Assembly: GCF_900104215.1 (NCBI RefSeq)
Contig: NZ_FMXO01000014.1
Coordinates: 62,001-126,000 of the forward strand
Origin: Desulfonatronum thiosulfatophilum
GTDB lineage: Bacteria; Desulfobacterota; Desulfovibrionia; Desulfovibrionales; Desulfonatronaceae
Reading direction: 5' to 3'
DNA length: 64,000 bases
Shown one piece after another: positions 18,267 to 27,787 of the stretch (position 1 is the first letter of the stretch; each line of letters starts with the position of its first letter). Under the pieces are notes generated by a model. It saw only the letters and a list, made by a program, of their open reading frames with translations. It was not told the DNA's origin and did no database searches. The position numbers were made by a program, and so were the translations under genes.

Positions 18267-18569
18267 CAGCGCAAGAACATCCAATCATTTACCCTTCGCA
18301 GACTGATAAACATATCCCGATCTGCTTTTACAACACGATACCGGCAAACCAATCTTGCGTTGCTGTTACCAACAGCCTATACGTCTTCTCCACCCTTCCA
18401 TCCTGCCACCAGGACTTCAACATCATGCAGCCGTCATGGCTCGTGAAATGTCTTTGGTTTGGTAAAAGCAGAGACAGTTCATAATGCTGCGACAGAGTGC
18501 TCAACATGGTCAGCGGCACAAAACGGCTATAGGCGTCTTCATCCACCCTTCGCATCCGAAGGCCTCCAA
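18267..18569 (+). other. Intergenic region without recognised feature
   Basis: About 300 bp between the kinase gene and the sensor-MFS gene. No terminator, convincing promoter or repeat was found. It marks the left border of the accessory region. Confidence 0.5.
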
Positions 18570-21500
18570 ATGAGTCTTCTCTCCGCTCGCCTTGGCCATA
18601 CCAGCCTGATACTCTCGACTGGACTCGCAGTCTGGTTGATCCTTGTCTTCGGATCCGGCTTGGCCACGTATCTCAACTACACGAATTTTCAGCGGTCCCA
18701 TGCTGCGCTCGTCCAATCCCGAATGCACGTGGTTGCCATGGACCTCCAACAACAGATCGTGGCGAACCTGGATCTTGGGCTGCGCCTGGATCAGATATAT
18801 GATCTAGCCCGTATGGTGCTGCACTCCGTTGCCGAAGATCCAGATATTGTCGGCGCGGGAATCCATGATACATCAGGATTGCGGCTGATCGACACAGATT
18901 CCAACGTACCGCCGGAGGTTCCTTCCACCTGGATTGTTTCTCCTCATCAAATGAAAGGGCATTGGCACCTGAGCCAGGCCGAATATCATGTGTATGGAAT
19001 GCCTTTGTTCAACAGCTTCAATGTCCCGATCGGCACGCTCACAGTGCGCTACGACCGCGCGGTGGACGAACCCGTTGAAGCCATGCTTGTAATGTTGTTC
19101 CGCAATCTGCTGCTCACAGCGTTTTGTTTCGCGATTCTGATCATAGTTGGATTGACCTTGCTGAAAAGAAGGTTCTTCCGTCACCTGGTCGATCTGACAC
19201 AACGGACCGTTATCCTGCCGCCATCGATGACGGTTCAGGATCATTCTGTCCCTGCCAAGTCCCCCCTGGCGCTGCGGATGGAGGCCCTGGTCAACACCTG
19301 TGATTCTATCGAATCACGGCTCCGTCAGGTCGCGGACGGGCACGGAAAACCACAGATTCTCGCCTCCGAAGTTGCCGGAGCAGTTTCGAAAGCCCCCCCT
19401 GCTGCTCCGTTGCAAGATCAGCAGCAGAACCAAGTTGACTCATCCACAGACGAGAATGCCGCCTGGAGGGAATTGAACCGCGGCCTGCGCCTACTGGTTG
19501 CCTTGGGGCTGTTGATGGTTCTGTTTGCGGCTGCCGCAGTCTCCACACTTGCATGGCTGGAATTCCGTGAACGTTTCGAGCCGCAGTTGCACCAAAAAAT
19601 CGATACTCTTGGCCAATCCCTCGCCAGAAGCCTCGAACGGCTGCACGCCCAGGGCATACCCCTTGACCGTCTGAAGGGCGTGACCACTTACTTCGACCAC
19701 CTCCGGGAAGAGAACCCGGAATTGGCATACGTCGCCATTGTAAAAGAAAGGGGCTCAAGCCTTGAGATGCGCAGAAGCGGTTCGGATTATTCAAATGACT
19801 CCGAAGAGGCCGCAGGTGACCTTCTGTTGCATAAGAGCGGGGCCTTCCCCGAACAGGCTTGGCGTTATTTGCAGGATGCTCCTTTGGACGGTTCCCATCA
19901 GGACTCTCGGCACGAAGAGGCACGGTTGCTGATACTGAAAAACTTTATCGACCGAACCATCCTGCTTCGGGCCGTGGACGGCAGCGTCGTGGCCCGTCTG
20001 CACCTGGGACAGGACCGCCGCTTTGTGGACCGGATGGTCCGGGAAGTCTGGTGGGATCTCGGAACTGTACTCCTGGTGATTCTCTTGATCACTTTTGAAC
20101 TCATGCTGTTTGTGATGAATTCCAGAATCAGGGGGCCAATCTCCGCCATCTTGTCCTTGTCCAACCAGATCCGAAACGGAGACTTCTCTCAGCGCCTGAT
20201 GGTGCACGGGACCGATGAAATTGGAAGGTTGTCGGCAGCGCTGAACGCTTCACTGGATCGCATCAACGATTTCTTTCAGCGGATGCGAGACGCTTCGCGA
20301 AACAATCCCGACCTGCGGGCGGCGGTTGTTTATCTGGAACAACGCGTCAAATTTGCGGATTCCGCATCGGCAACAACAGTTGTCGGGGATCGATTGGCGA
20401 TTATCCGCTGGCCGTTTTTCCTGTTCATCTTTGCCGAATCCCTCTCCCTGTCCTTCTTCCCTCTGTTTGTGGAGCAGCTGTACACTCCCATGTCGGGTGT
20501 GCCGCAGGGTCTGGCAATCGGCCTGCCGATATCCCTGTTCATGCTGGTCTGGGCACTCTCCCTGCCTCCGGGTGGATTCTGGTCCGATCAGGTTGGACGG
20601 AAACGGGCATTTCTGACAGGCGCGGTCATTGCTTCAATTGGTCTGCTGATGACCGCCTTCTCCCAGGGAATCCTGGATCTGATGCTGTGGCGGTCTCTCA
20701 CCGCGGTTGGCTACGGGCTGGTATTCATCACGGTCCAAGGCTACGTTGTCGATCATTCCCTGCCCACGCAACGCGCCCGGGCAATGGCCATGTTTCTGGC
20801 GGTCTTTTTTGGCGGCTCGCTCTGTGGTGCGGCCATAGGCGGGATCGTTTCGGAACGAATCGGCTTTGCACCGGTCTTTTTGATATCCGCCGGACTCGGG
20901 ATGCTGGCGGCGCTGTTCGTCGGGCGATATATTTCCAGGAGCCCTGCAAACCCATCGCGCAAGACTGAGAAATTGCGGGTCCGAAATGTCCTCACCCTGG
21001 CCCGGAACCGACGCTTCCTGGCAATGACCATCTTCAACGCCATTCCAGCGAAAATGGCCCTGACCGGGTTCCTGTTTTTCGCCATGCCCCTCTACCTGAA
21101 ATCACTGGGGCTCTCTCCGGGAGACATCGGGCGGGTGATGATGAGTTACGGCCTGGCGATGATTCTTTTGTCCCCACTGGTGGGCCTGCTGGCGGATATC
21201 TGGGGACGGAGGCACTATTTTGTTTTGACGGGAGGATTGCTTGCCGCCTTGGCGATCATGCTGATCACGCTGCAACCCGGCCCCATTGCTTCCGTCCTGA
21301 GCATTCTTCTCCTGGGAGCCGCCCATGCCATCGGCATATCACCGCAACTGGCTCTGGTGATGGAATGGAGCAAGGAAGAGATTGCTGAAATCGGACCTGG
21401 TACAGTCATGGGCATTTTTCGGCTGCTGGAACGTATCGGAAATGTCTTGGGGCCGATTATCATCTCCTTATTGATCGCGGCCCTCGGCTTTTCCGGCGCC

Positions 21501-21611
21501 TTTACCGTCTTTTCCGTTTATCTGCTGATATCCATGCTCCTCTTCGCGGGGATCTTATTTTTTTACCGAAAGTCATACGCGGTAACCGAGACAGCTAAGG
21601 AGCGTTCATGA
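18570..21611 (+). CDS. Sensor-MFS fusion: two periplasmic modules, HAMP domain and MFS transporter
   Basis: A protein of about 1013 residues. A first transmembrane helix (about 12-32), periplasmic domain and second helix (about 170-195) are followed by a cytoplasmic linker rich in Gln and Ala. A second helix-periplasmic domain-helix unit then leads to a HAMP domain (ISAILSLSNQIRNGDFSQRL...DEIGRL). The C-terminal 400 residues are a complete 12-helix MFS permease with GGFWSDQVGRKRAF between helices 2 and 3. I chose ATG 18570 (AAGG upstream). The stop overlaps the next gene by 4 bp. A HAMP-gated permease is implied; substrate unknown. Confidence 0.85.
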   Translation: MSLLSARLGHTSLILSTGLAVWLILVFGSGLATYLNYTNFQRSHAALVQSRMHVVAMDLQQQIVANLDLGLRLDQIYDLARMVLHSVAEDPDIVGAGIHDTSGLRLIDTDSNVPPEVPSTWIVSPHQMKGHWHLSQAEYHVYGMPLFNSFNVPIGTLTVRYDRAVDEPVEAMLVMLFRNLLLTAFCFAILIIVGLTLLKRRFFRHLVDLTQRTVILPPSMTVQDHSVPAKSPLALRMEALVNTCDSIESRLRQVADGHGKPQILASEVAGAVSKAPPAAPLQDQQQNQVDSSTDENAAWRELNRGLRLLVALGLLMVLFAAAAVSTLAWLEFRERFEPQLHQKIDTLGQSLARSLERLHAQGIPLDRLKGVTTYFDHLREENPELAYVAIVKERGSSLEMRRSGSDYSNDSEEAAGDLLLHKSGAFPEQAWRYLQDAPLDGSHQDSRHEEARLLILKNFIDRTILLRAVDGSVVARLHLGQDRRFVDRMVREVWWDLGTVLLVILLITFELMLFVMNSRIRGPISAILSLSNQIRNGDFSQRLMVHGTDEIGRLSAALNASLDRINDFFQRMRDASRNNPDLRAAVVYLEQRVKFADSASATTVVGDRLAIIRWPFFLFIFAESLSLSFFPLFVEQLYTPMSGVPQGLAIGLPISLFMLVWALSLPPGGFWSDQVGRKRAFLTGAVIASIGLLMTAFSQGILDLMLWRSLTAVGYGLVFITVQGYVVDHSLPTQRARAMAMFLAVFFGGSLCGAAIGGIVSERIGFAPVFLISAGLGMLAALFVGRYISRSPANPSRKTEKLRVRNVLTLARNRRFLAMTIFNAIPAKMALTGFLFFAMPLYLKSLGLSPGDIGRVMMSYGLAMILLSPLVGLLADIWGRRHYFVLTGGLLAALAIMLITLQPGPIASVLSILLLGAAHAIGISPQLALVMEWSKEEIAEIGPGTVMGIFRLLERIGNVLGPIIISLLIAALGFSGAFTVFSVYLLISMLLFAGILFFYRKSYAVTETAKERS

Positions 21612-22801
21612 GCGCAACCTGTTCAGGCGATCGTCTTTTCCTCGCAACATTCTCACACCGTCAAGTATCAACATTGTTCGGGTGCGTTACGTTGTACACC
21701 CTGGTAATGCTAATAGGCATCGCATCCACCGTCGCCGCCGAACCTTTCCAGGACCTCGCCTTTTCAAAAAATCATGCAGTCCATTTCTTCGATGTAGTTC
21801 ATACCGCTCAACTTCCTGGTCCTGTTGAGAAGTCGCTTGGCGCTACGTCAAGCCCCAGCGGCGACCCCGCGATAATATATCTGGCCCTGTATCGCGGCAT
21901 CACCGAAGCCGAACAGGGGTTCATGGACTACCTGCGTGCTTCCGAACTGGAGTCACGCTTCATCATCCGTGATGCTGCCGGCAATGCCGCTACTGTTGAA
22001 ACAATGCGCACTGAAATCAAGGAACTACGCCCGGACTTGGTCTACGCCTTTGGCAGCACGGTGGCAACGATATTGGCGGGTACATGGGATGAACGAGATC
22101 CCGAACTCCATGTCACCGATCTTCCGATCCTCTTCAACATTGTTGCCGATCCCGTTGGAGCGCGTCTGGTCGAGACCCTGCAAAAAAGCGGCAGAAACAT
22201 CACCGGAACCACGCATGCCGTTCCCATTGATGCCCAAGGGCGCACGCTTCGCCGGGCCTTGACCTTCAACCGTCTGGGAGTGATTTACAATCCACTGGAA
22301 GTGAATTCGCGATTGTCCGTGGATGCATTGGCGAATGAACTGGCGAATGACGACATCACCGTCATCCGCGCCCCGATCACCGTTCAAGCCGCATTTGCTG
22401 AAGACGCGGCCACCGTTGCCGCTGCCACAAAGGATTTGCTCGGCGCCGGCGTAGAGGTGATCTACTTGCCTTCTGATTCAACAATCATAACCCACGCCAA
22501 AATCATCACAGACCTGACGAACACCTCCGGAATTCCGACCTTTTCGGCCACTGAGGCGCCGATCAGAACCGCAGGCGCCGTCATGGGATTGACCAGCGCA
22601 TACTACAATGTCGGACAGTTTGCCGGCTACAAAGCCGTGCAAATCCTGCGCGGGCTTGCCCGGGTGGAAGAAATTCCCATTGAGTCGCTGAACCGTTTTA
22701 CCTTTGTAGTAAATGTACCAGCGGCCATCGTCACCGATGGGCTGCCTCCAATGGAGTTGCTGCGTATTGGAGAACTGCTGCATCCGCCTCCCTCCCCTTG
22801 A
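21608..22801 (+). CDS. ABC-type substrate-binding protein (TrpX/PF04392-like), orphan
   Basis: A 397-residue exported protein: an N-terminal hydrophobic segment (about 28-45) ends at ASTVAAEP. The body has the two-lobe pattern of the ABC_sub_bind (TrpX-like) family: YAFGSTVATILAGT, PILFNIVADPVGARLV, NITGTTHAVP, GVIYNPLEVNS and a late TSAYYNVGQFAGYKAVQIL. Its start overlaps the sensor-MFS stop (ATGA). No permease or ATPase of its family is adjacent. It may present ligand to the fused sensor domains rather than to an ABC transporter. Confidence 0.85.
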   Translation: MSATCSGDRLFLATFSHRQVSTLFGCVTLYTLVMLIGIASTVAAEPFQDLAFSKNHAVHFFDVVHTAQLPGPVEKSLGATSSPSGDPAIIYLALYRGITEAEQGFMDYLRASELESRFIIRDAAGNAATVETMRTEIKELRPDLVYAFGSTVATILAGTWDERDPELHVTDLPILFNIVADPVGARLVETLQKSGRNITGTTHAVPIDAQGRTLRRALTFNRLGVIYNPLEVNSRLSVDALANELANDDITVIRAPITVQAAFAEDAATVAAATKDLLGAGVEVIYLPSDSTIITHAKIITDLTNTSGIPTFSATEAPIRTAGAVMGLTSAYYNVGQFAGYKAVQILRGLARVEEIPIESLNRFTFVVNVPAAIVTDGLPPMELLRIGELLHPPPSP

Positions 22802-23085
22802 CCTGCCAACATCTCTCGACTAGTCATCGTTGCAACAGCGAATTTATCGCTACCATAGACCTTCAGATGATGGTTTGAGTGGATCGTAAAGACAACCAAT
22901 AAATTTTGATGTCATAATAAAGCGTTCACGTCCTTGCCTTGACGTTTGTTGTTTGGATTCTTGCACAAGGTTGTCCAGATGTATCTTTATTCGCAGGTTC
23001 AGTGTCAGTCTAAGTTGCATCATGATGTGGAATTTGAAATCTTTTCTGAAGGTCTATACAACGCCAACCCTATGGAGGAACCGCG
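22802..23085 (+). other. Intergenic region before the first small glycine-rich gene
   Basis: About 284 bp, AT-richer than its surroundings. It contains TTGACG near 22937 and a segment around 22980 (GTATCTTT..CGCA) that resembles one at the same side of the paralogous gene at 26629, so the two upstream regions may be duplicates. No firm promoter can be named. Confidence 0.4.
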
Positions 23086-23487
23086 ATGAAATACTTTCTT
23101 GCCTTGTTACTGGCCCTGACCCTGCTCCTGTCTTTCAGCCCAGCTATGGCCCAGCAGGTTGCTTCGTCACCGGAGCATTCATCGGCAACAGTTGCTGAAC
23201 TGGAAAGATTGATTGACGCAATGTATGCGGATCTTGAAAGCCTGCGTCAAAATACTTCCCCTGGCATGCAGGAAATACTTGCGGTTGGGACAGGTGCTGG
23301 ATTGGGATTTTTGGCATCTGGGTGGGTGATGACGGGCATCCTCAGTCCCATGGTCTATGGTTATGCCGGAGCCGTGGGCTTTTCCGAATTGACCGCAAGT
23401 TTGCTTACCGCTTCAGTGACAACCATCGGCATTGTTTCCGGCACCTATGCCGGTGGCATGTACGCGCGCAACCTAGTCATGGACTAA
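23086..23487 (+). CDS. Small exported glycine-rich membrane protein (paralogue 1)
   Basis: A 133-residue protein of no recognised family. A signal peptide (about residues 1-22, cleaving after SPAMA-Q) is followed by a short acidic helix and two hydrophobic glycine-rich segments (GTGAGLGFLASGWVMTG and TASVTTIGIVSGTYAGGMY), a glycine-zipper pattern. It ends ARNLVMD. GGAGG precedes the ATG. It is clearly related to the protein at 26629-27129. It may insert in or associate with a membrane; function unknown. Confidence 0.8.
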   Translation: MKYFLALLLALTLLLSFSPAMAQQVASSPEHSSATVAELERLIDAMYADLESLRQNTSPGMQEILAVGTGAGLGFLASGWVMTGILSPMVYGYAGAVGFSELTASLLTASVTTIGIVSGTYAGGMYARNLVMD

Positions 23488-23498
23488 TGAGACGGATT

Positions 23499-23522
23499 CG
23501 GGGATCGCATCCGCGGTCCCCG
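23499..23522 (+). other. Weak hairpin after paralogue 1
   Basis: CGGGGA and TCCCCG (23499-23504, 23517-23522) form a 6-bp stem with a 12-nt loop about 10 bp past the stop. No T-run follows, so termination is doubtful. Confidence 0.35.
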
Positions 23523-23718
23523 TAATATTCCCGCCCGCGATCTCTCCCATAGCTTCCGAAATTGTTGCTCTCAAGCAACTTTCTCGACAAATCATGATGC
23601 ATTCCGCTCGAAACGAGGAGCCTTGTTTTTTATATTCTTTCCGCATGCATGAGCTTCTCCGATCAGTGATCTTCGCGAAGACAACCTGCAATGGGCATGC
23701 GCATGTTTATCATGGTGT

Positions 23719-24882
23719 TTGATAATGACTACCGCTCCTTCGACGCATCGCCGCATCTTGCCGGCCATCACAAGTCTCCTTCTTATCCTGATGGCCTTAT
23801 GGCTGGGGGTATCCACCTTGCCGCCCAATGTTTTTCCTCGAACTGAGACGTCATTTCAACTGTTCGCGGAATCTTCGCCACGGGTATATCCGCAACACCC
23901 AACGCCTGTCTTTCTCTTCGACGCCGATTTTTTTCCCATGCAATGCGGCAACGCCAACCTTGTTCATCATCCCTCCCCTGAGCTCTCGGAAACCAATCCC
24001 ATTACCTTGACCACCTATCGTTCCAATGTCTGCATCCGGGGGGTCAACGAGGCCCAAATGCTGTATCTGCAGCCCGCCAGCCTGCATCTGCTCTGGGCTC
24101 TTCTGCCTACGGACGCGCGCGAGGCGTTGGCGAAAGGTTTTTGGGGATCTGCCCAGGGTCTGGGCCGACATGTGACGCATGCTTTTGATTCAGGCCATTA
24201 TGAGCGGGTCTATCGCCAGGACCTGATGGCCATAGCCCGTGACGCCGCGCGCCGTGTCATTGAAGATCCTGAACAGCAGGCCATGATCATCGAAACCGTG
24301 CGCATGGTGAACCCGCAATACGTTGACCGCTATGTCAATGAAATCTGGCCTGTGGTACGTGAAAAGGCCGGATCCAGCCTGTGGAACAGCCTGCATGGGT
24401 TTGCCGGAGGGATAATCGGCTGGGGGGAAGATACGAATCGTGGTTCCTTCACCGGTCGGATGTTGCAATCCATCGCGGAAGACCCCCGGGGCCTGGAGCT
24501 TGCCTTCGAGATTGGTTTGGAATTTTTGGCCGAACCTCAGGTCGTCCACTTGACCAACCACCTTGGCCAGGCATTCATCAAGGATATGCTCACCGATCCT
24601 CGGCTGCCGCCGCTGATCGACCGCATGCTGATGGACCCGCAGCTTTTTCCGGAAGGCCACGGTTTGAAGCTGGACCTTGATTTTCTTATTCGCGAACTGC
24701 CCAAACGCCTGCTCCGGTATCGCCATCCCAAGGATCACAACCCGCTCGTCGCGTACCTGGTCCGGGCCATTATTCGGGGCGACACGCGATATGTTGTTCT
24801 GGCTTTCGATTATTCCCAGATGGATCAGACGGCGGAACTTGGCTTTACAGCCGGCATCCCGCTGCATCGGACAATGCCATGA
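23719..24882 (+). CDS. Membrane-anchored periplasmic protein coupled to an MlaFE-like transporter
   Basis: A 387-residue protein I do not recognise. A single N-terminal hydrophobic helix (about 12-34) would export and anchor it. The rest is soluble and helix-rich with two Cys (MQCGNANL, NVCIRG) that could form a disulfide. An MCE domain, the usual partner of MlaFE permeases, is not visible. Its stop overlaps the start of the ATPase-permease gene by 4 bp (ATGA), so the two are made together and this protein is a likely substrate-handling subunit. Confidence 0.75.
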   Translation: MIMTTAPSTHRRILPAITSLLLILMALWLGVSTLPPNVFPRTETSFQLFAESSPRVYPQHPTPVFLFDADFFPMQCGNANLVHHPSPELSETNPITLTTYRSNVCIRGVNEAQMLYLQPASLHLLWALLPTDAREALAKGFWGSAQGLGRHVTHAFDSGHYERVYRQDLMAIARDAARRVIEDPEQQAMIIETVRMVNPQYVDRYVNEIWPVVREKAGSSLWNSLHGFAGGIIGWGEDTNRGSFTGRMLQSIAEDPRGLELAFEIGLEFLAEPQVVHLTNHLGQAFIKDMLTDPRLPPLIDRMLMDPQLFPEGHGLKLDLDFLIRELPKRLLRYRHPKDHNPLVAYLVRAIIRGDTRYVVLAFDYSQMDQTAELGFTAGIPLHRTMP

Positions 24883-26402
24883 GCCCCAAAAAAGCAGCGC
24901 CTTCCGACTCCAGACTTGTCCTGGAAAATCTGCGTATCGCGACCCCCGAAGGTCGGGTGCTGTTGGAAAACGGCAATTTCACAATGGCTGCCGGGGAGTT
25001 GCTCCTTTTGATCGGCCCCAGCGGCGGCGGAAAATCAACTATTGTCAATGTCCTCAGCGGCCTTCTGGGATCAGAAGGCGCTGCATGGCAAATCCGCGGC
25101 TCCTTGACCCTAAACGAGAAGTATTACGACCTGGCGGACGATGTATGCGATGCCGGCGGACTGGTGTTTCAGGACAACGCCCTTTTCGATGATCTGACCG
25201 CTGCTCAAAACCTGGCTATCGTCATGGATCATGCAGGAAGCCCAACCCCGGAACTTGCGCGCCTGATCGAATCTCTGCTGCGCGACGTCGACCCGAATCA
25301 GTCCGTAGCCTCGCTCAGCGGGGGACAGCGGCAACGGGTGGCCATTGCCCGCACAGTCCTGGCCCGACGCCCGATTCTGTTGTTCGATGAGCCCAACTCG
25401 GGGCTGGATCCCCATGCTGCTCAGCGCCTGGCTGAACTGATCAAGGAATTGTGCATCAAGATGGGCACGCCGGCCATGATCGTCGCTCACCATTATGACG
25501 ATCTCCTGGAGATGGCGGATCGGGTGCTGATCCTGGATCCGGTACAGCGAACGCTGCATCAAACTCCTCCGGAACGGGAAACCATCGCGGCCCGGCTGAA
25601 TGCCATCGGCGCTGTCGCTGAAGAACGCGCACAGGACGAAATCCCAGGCGTTCCCTCCAGAGCCTGGGAAAAACGATTGCGCGAACGGCCTCCCATTTTA
25701 TGGTTCTTCCATTATCTTTGGGAGTACTTCTGGGTGCTGACCGCCTCCCCGCTGACCATTGCCTACGTCCTGGGAGGAGCGGCCATTGTCAGCTTCGTAA
25801 CCATGTGGTTTGGTTTCAACTACGACATGCTTGGCGATTATATGCGTTCTTTCGTGCACGACGACGCCTTGCTTGGCGTGGGATTCATCATCATGACCAT
25901 TGCGGTGCCGTTGATCGGTTGCATTTTGATCGTTGCCCGCAACAACGCCATCATTACGGCCGATATCGGGAACCGCCTTTATTCCGCACAATTTCGTGCC
26001 ATGCACAATTTGCACATCCCGGGGCGAAAGTATCTGAATACCGCCATTGTGCTGAACATGGTGGTCGGTTCTCTGCTCCTTATTCTGCTCTCCAGCGGGG
26101 TCGCCACGTGGTTCGCCCTGCAGACATGGCGGTTGATATTTCCAGGCCAACCCTTCGAGTTGTGGCGCGAACACTTCTTCCGGCTCTTTGTGATGCGCCC
26201 GGACATATTCTGGGAAAATGCGGGATGGGTGGTCCTTAAGACCGTCATCAGCACGTTTTTGGCTTCCTTGGTCGCCATCCACTCCGGCATGGGTCGCAAG
26301 AATTCGGTGATTGACATCAACAACGCCATAGCTCGTTCTATTGTCTACGGTACTTCTGTCACCCTCCTGGTCCACGCCAGCATCGCCGTGCTGCAGTTCT
26401 AG
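24879..26402 (+). CDS. ABC ATPase fused to an MlaE-like permease
   Basis: A 507-residue half-transporter. The N-terminal ATPase has Walker A GPSGGGKS (46-53), a Q-loop region LVFQDNALFDDLTAAQN very like MlaF, signature LSGGQRQR, Walker B ILLFDEPNSGLDP and switch His in IVAHHYDD. The C-terminal half (from about 275) has five or so membrane segments, and its end (LVAIHSGMGRKNSVIDIN, then AIARSIVYGTSV) resembles the MlaE permease C-terminus. MlaF and MlaE are normally separate proteins. By family it would move phospholipid or another hydrophobic compound across the inner membrane. Confidence 0.82.
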   Translation: MSPKKAAPSDSRLVLENLRIATPEGRVLLENGNFTMAAGELLLLIGPSGGGKSTIVNVLSGLLGSEGAAWQIRGSLTLNEKYYDLADDVCDAGGLVFQDNALFDDLTAAQNLAIVMDHAGSPTPELARLIESLLRDVDPNQSVASLSGGQRQRVAIARTVLARRPILLFDEPNSGLDPHAAQRLAELIKELCIKMGTPAMIVAHHYDDLLEMADRVLILDPVQRTLHQTPPERETIAARLNAIGAVAEERAQDEIPGVPSRAWEKRLRERPPILWFFHYLWEYFWVLTASPLTIAYVLGGAAIVSFVTMWFGFNYDMLGDYMRSFVHDDALLGVGFIIMTIAVPLIGCILIVARNNAIITADIGNRLYSAQFRAMHNLHIPGRKYLNTAIVLNMVVGSLLLILLSSGVATWFALQTWRLIFPGQPFELWREHFFRLFVMRPDIFWENAGWVVLKTVISTFLASLVAIHSGMGRKNSVIDINNAIARSIVYGTSVTLLVHASIAVLQF

Positions 26403-26547
26403 CCGCCCCGGAGCGATACCATGCCGATACATAAACGATTTTATACCGGAGCCCTATTTGCGACACCCGTCTCATGTGTCGCATTACTTACAGGTGCATC
26501 CCAATGTACCTTTTTATTTTACTACAGAAAGCATGCATGATTTCACC

Positions 26548-26575
26548 TTGACCTTGTTGTATTGGACAGTGTATC
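26548..26575 (+). promoter_or_regulatory. Possible promoter of paralogue 2
   Basis: TTGACC (26548-26553) and TGTATC (26570-26575) are 16 nt apart, about 55 nt before the GTG start. The -10 match is weak. Confidence 0.35.
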
Positions 26576-26628
26576 TTTCACCGCAATCGTTCGCATCTGC
26601 GATCACCCTAGACGCCGAGGTAACATCC

Positions 26629-27129
26629 GTGAAAATTATCCCCATCCTGTCCCTCGTACTGCTCCTCTCCTTCTCTCCGGTCATGGCCCAGCAACCACTT
26701 ACCTCGCCAGAACGTTCCCCGGCGAACAGTTCCAATCTGGATGCGGCAATTGATGCCCTGCACTCTGATATCGACGTCCTTCAACGAAATCCTTCGCCAT
26801 CCATGCTAGATATCCTGGCCCTGTCGACCAAACTGGCGGAACTGGAAAAGCTGTCCGCTCCGATGACTGTCAATTCCATTCCGGCCCCAGAAACCACGTC
26901 GCATGAGACGCGGGATTTCCTGACCATCGGAGCAGGCGCCGGACTTGGATTTCTGGCTTCGGGACTGGTGATGACCGGCGTTTTGGGTCCGATGACCCAC
27001 AGCTTGGCGACCGGTGTCGGATTATCATGGATGACAGCTCGACTCCTTTCGGCTTCGGTCACGACTCTTGGCGTCGTCTCCGGTACTTACGCGGGCGGCA
27101 TGTATGCTCGAAATCTTGTTGTCGATTAA
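26629..27129 (+). CDS. Small exported glycine-rich membrane protein (paralogue 2)
   Basis: A 166-residue protein starting with GTG at 26629 (GAGG 8 nt upstream). The signal peptide (LSLVLLLSFSPVMAQ) is almost the same as in the protein at 23086. The C-terminal 65 residues repeat its pattern: GAGAGLGFLASGLVMTG, SASVTTLGVVSGTYAGG, ARNLVVD. It differs by a longer central linker of about 35 residues. The two copies flank the anchored protein and the MlaFE-like fusion, suggesting a duplicated component of one system. Confidence 0.8.
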   Translation: MKIIPILSLVLLLSFSPVMAQQPLTSPERSPANSSNLDAAIDALHSDIDVLQRNPSPSMLDILALSTKLAELEKLSAPMTVNSIPAPETTSHETRDFLTIGAGAGLGFLASGLVMTGVLGPMTHSLATGVGLSWMTARLLSASVTTLGVVSGTYAGGMYARNLVVD

Positions 27130-27130
27130 A

Positions 27131-27189
27131 TCAACTACTCGATAGTTGACTTATAACTCGGGAGTGATGTTGAACCCTCACTCCTGAGT
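27131..27189 (+). terminator. Two stem-loops after paralogue 2
   Basis: A 7-bp stem (27131-27137 with 27143-27149, 5-nt loop) starts 2 bp after the stop codon, then a 12-bp stem with one wobble (27156-27167 with 27178-27189, 10-nt loop). No T-run follows, so they may stabilise the 3' end or end transcription only weakly. Confidence 0.5.
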
Positions 27190-27210
27190 AAACTACAGAC
27201 AGCACCAGCC

Positions 27211-27630
27211 GTGTCCTACAGAACACGCCTTGATCCCGGCTCGACAAAACGTCGTTTTGTCTACTTTGCTGGCTTGCTGTTCCTGATACACAATCCCACC
27301 GATATTTCAGCATTGGATCTCCTTCGTGATGCTACGGTTCGCATAGAACTGCGCATCACGTTGCTCATCTTCATTTTCGCCGTTCTCCTGGTATTGGTTC
27401 GGCATATGTGGACATCTTTTCGACTTCTTGGCCCAACAATCCTGGGGGCTCTCCTCCTTTCAACCCTATCCCTGCTCTGGTTCATTCGCGAATGGGTTAC
27501 CCAGAACTACATGACCCAGTACTTCTCCAGCCTGATGGTCATCACCGCCTATCTGACCCTGGGACATGTCCTGCCATTCTATGTTCGCCAGCTTGCCGGC
27601 CAGGCGACGATACTGCGAGATCCCCCGTGA
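27211..27630 (+). CDS. DUF6524-like membrane protein
   Basis: A 139-residue protein with about four transmembrane helices (roughly 17-34, 48-66, 73-92, 105-125). The pattern HNPTD after helix 1 and RHMWTSFRLLG before helix 3 matches the NPSG and RLTFRSMG pattern of the DUF6524 protein at 31691, so the two are distant homologues. It starts with GTG and has no clear ribosome site. Function unknown. Confidence 0.65.
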   Translation: MSYRTRLDPGSTKRRFVYFAGLLFLIHNPTDISALDLLRDATVRIELRITLLIFIFAVLLVLVRHMWTSFRLLGPTILGALLLSTLSLLWFIREWVTQNYMTQYFSSLMVITAYLTLGHVLPFYVRQLAGQATILRDPP

Positions 27631-27787
27631 TTCATGGTACCAAACGTCATCAGAACCTGCGCGAACCAGCTTGGACGGGAACGAATTTTTTATCGTACCG
27701 TCTTTTATCTCTCATATCCGCAAAGGCGGGCCGTTTTACAGCGATGAACTAAATTACCAACATTTTTTGACAGCCAGAGACATTCCC

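Noticed and set aside
17208-18284. 358-codon antisense frame across the kinase gene
   Set aside because: Shadow of the NtrY-like gene; no start signal and no domain.
23719-24882. MCE/MlaD protein as partner of the MlaFE-like fusion
   Set aside because: The position fits, but no MCE-domain pattern is visible in the sequence after the anchor helix.
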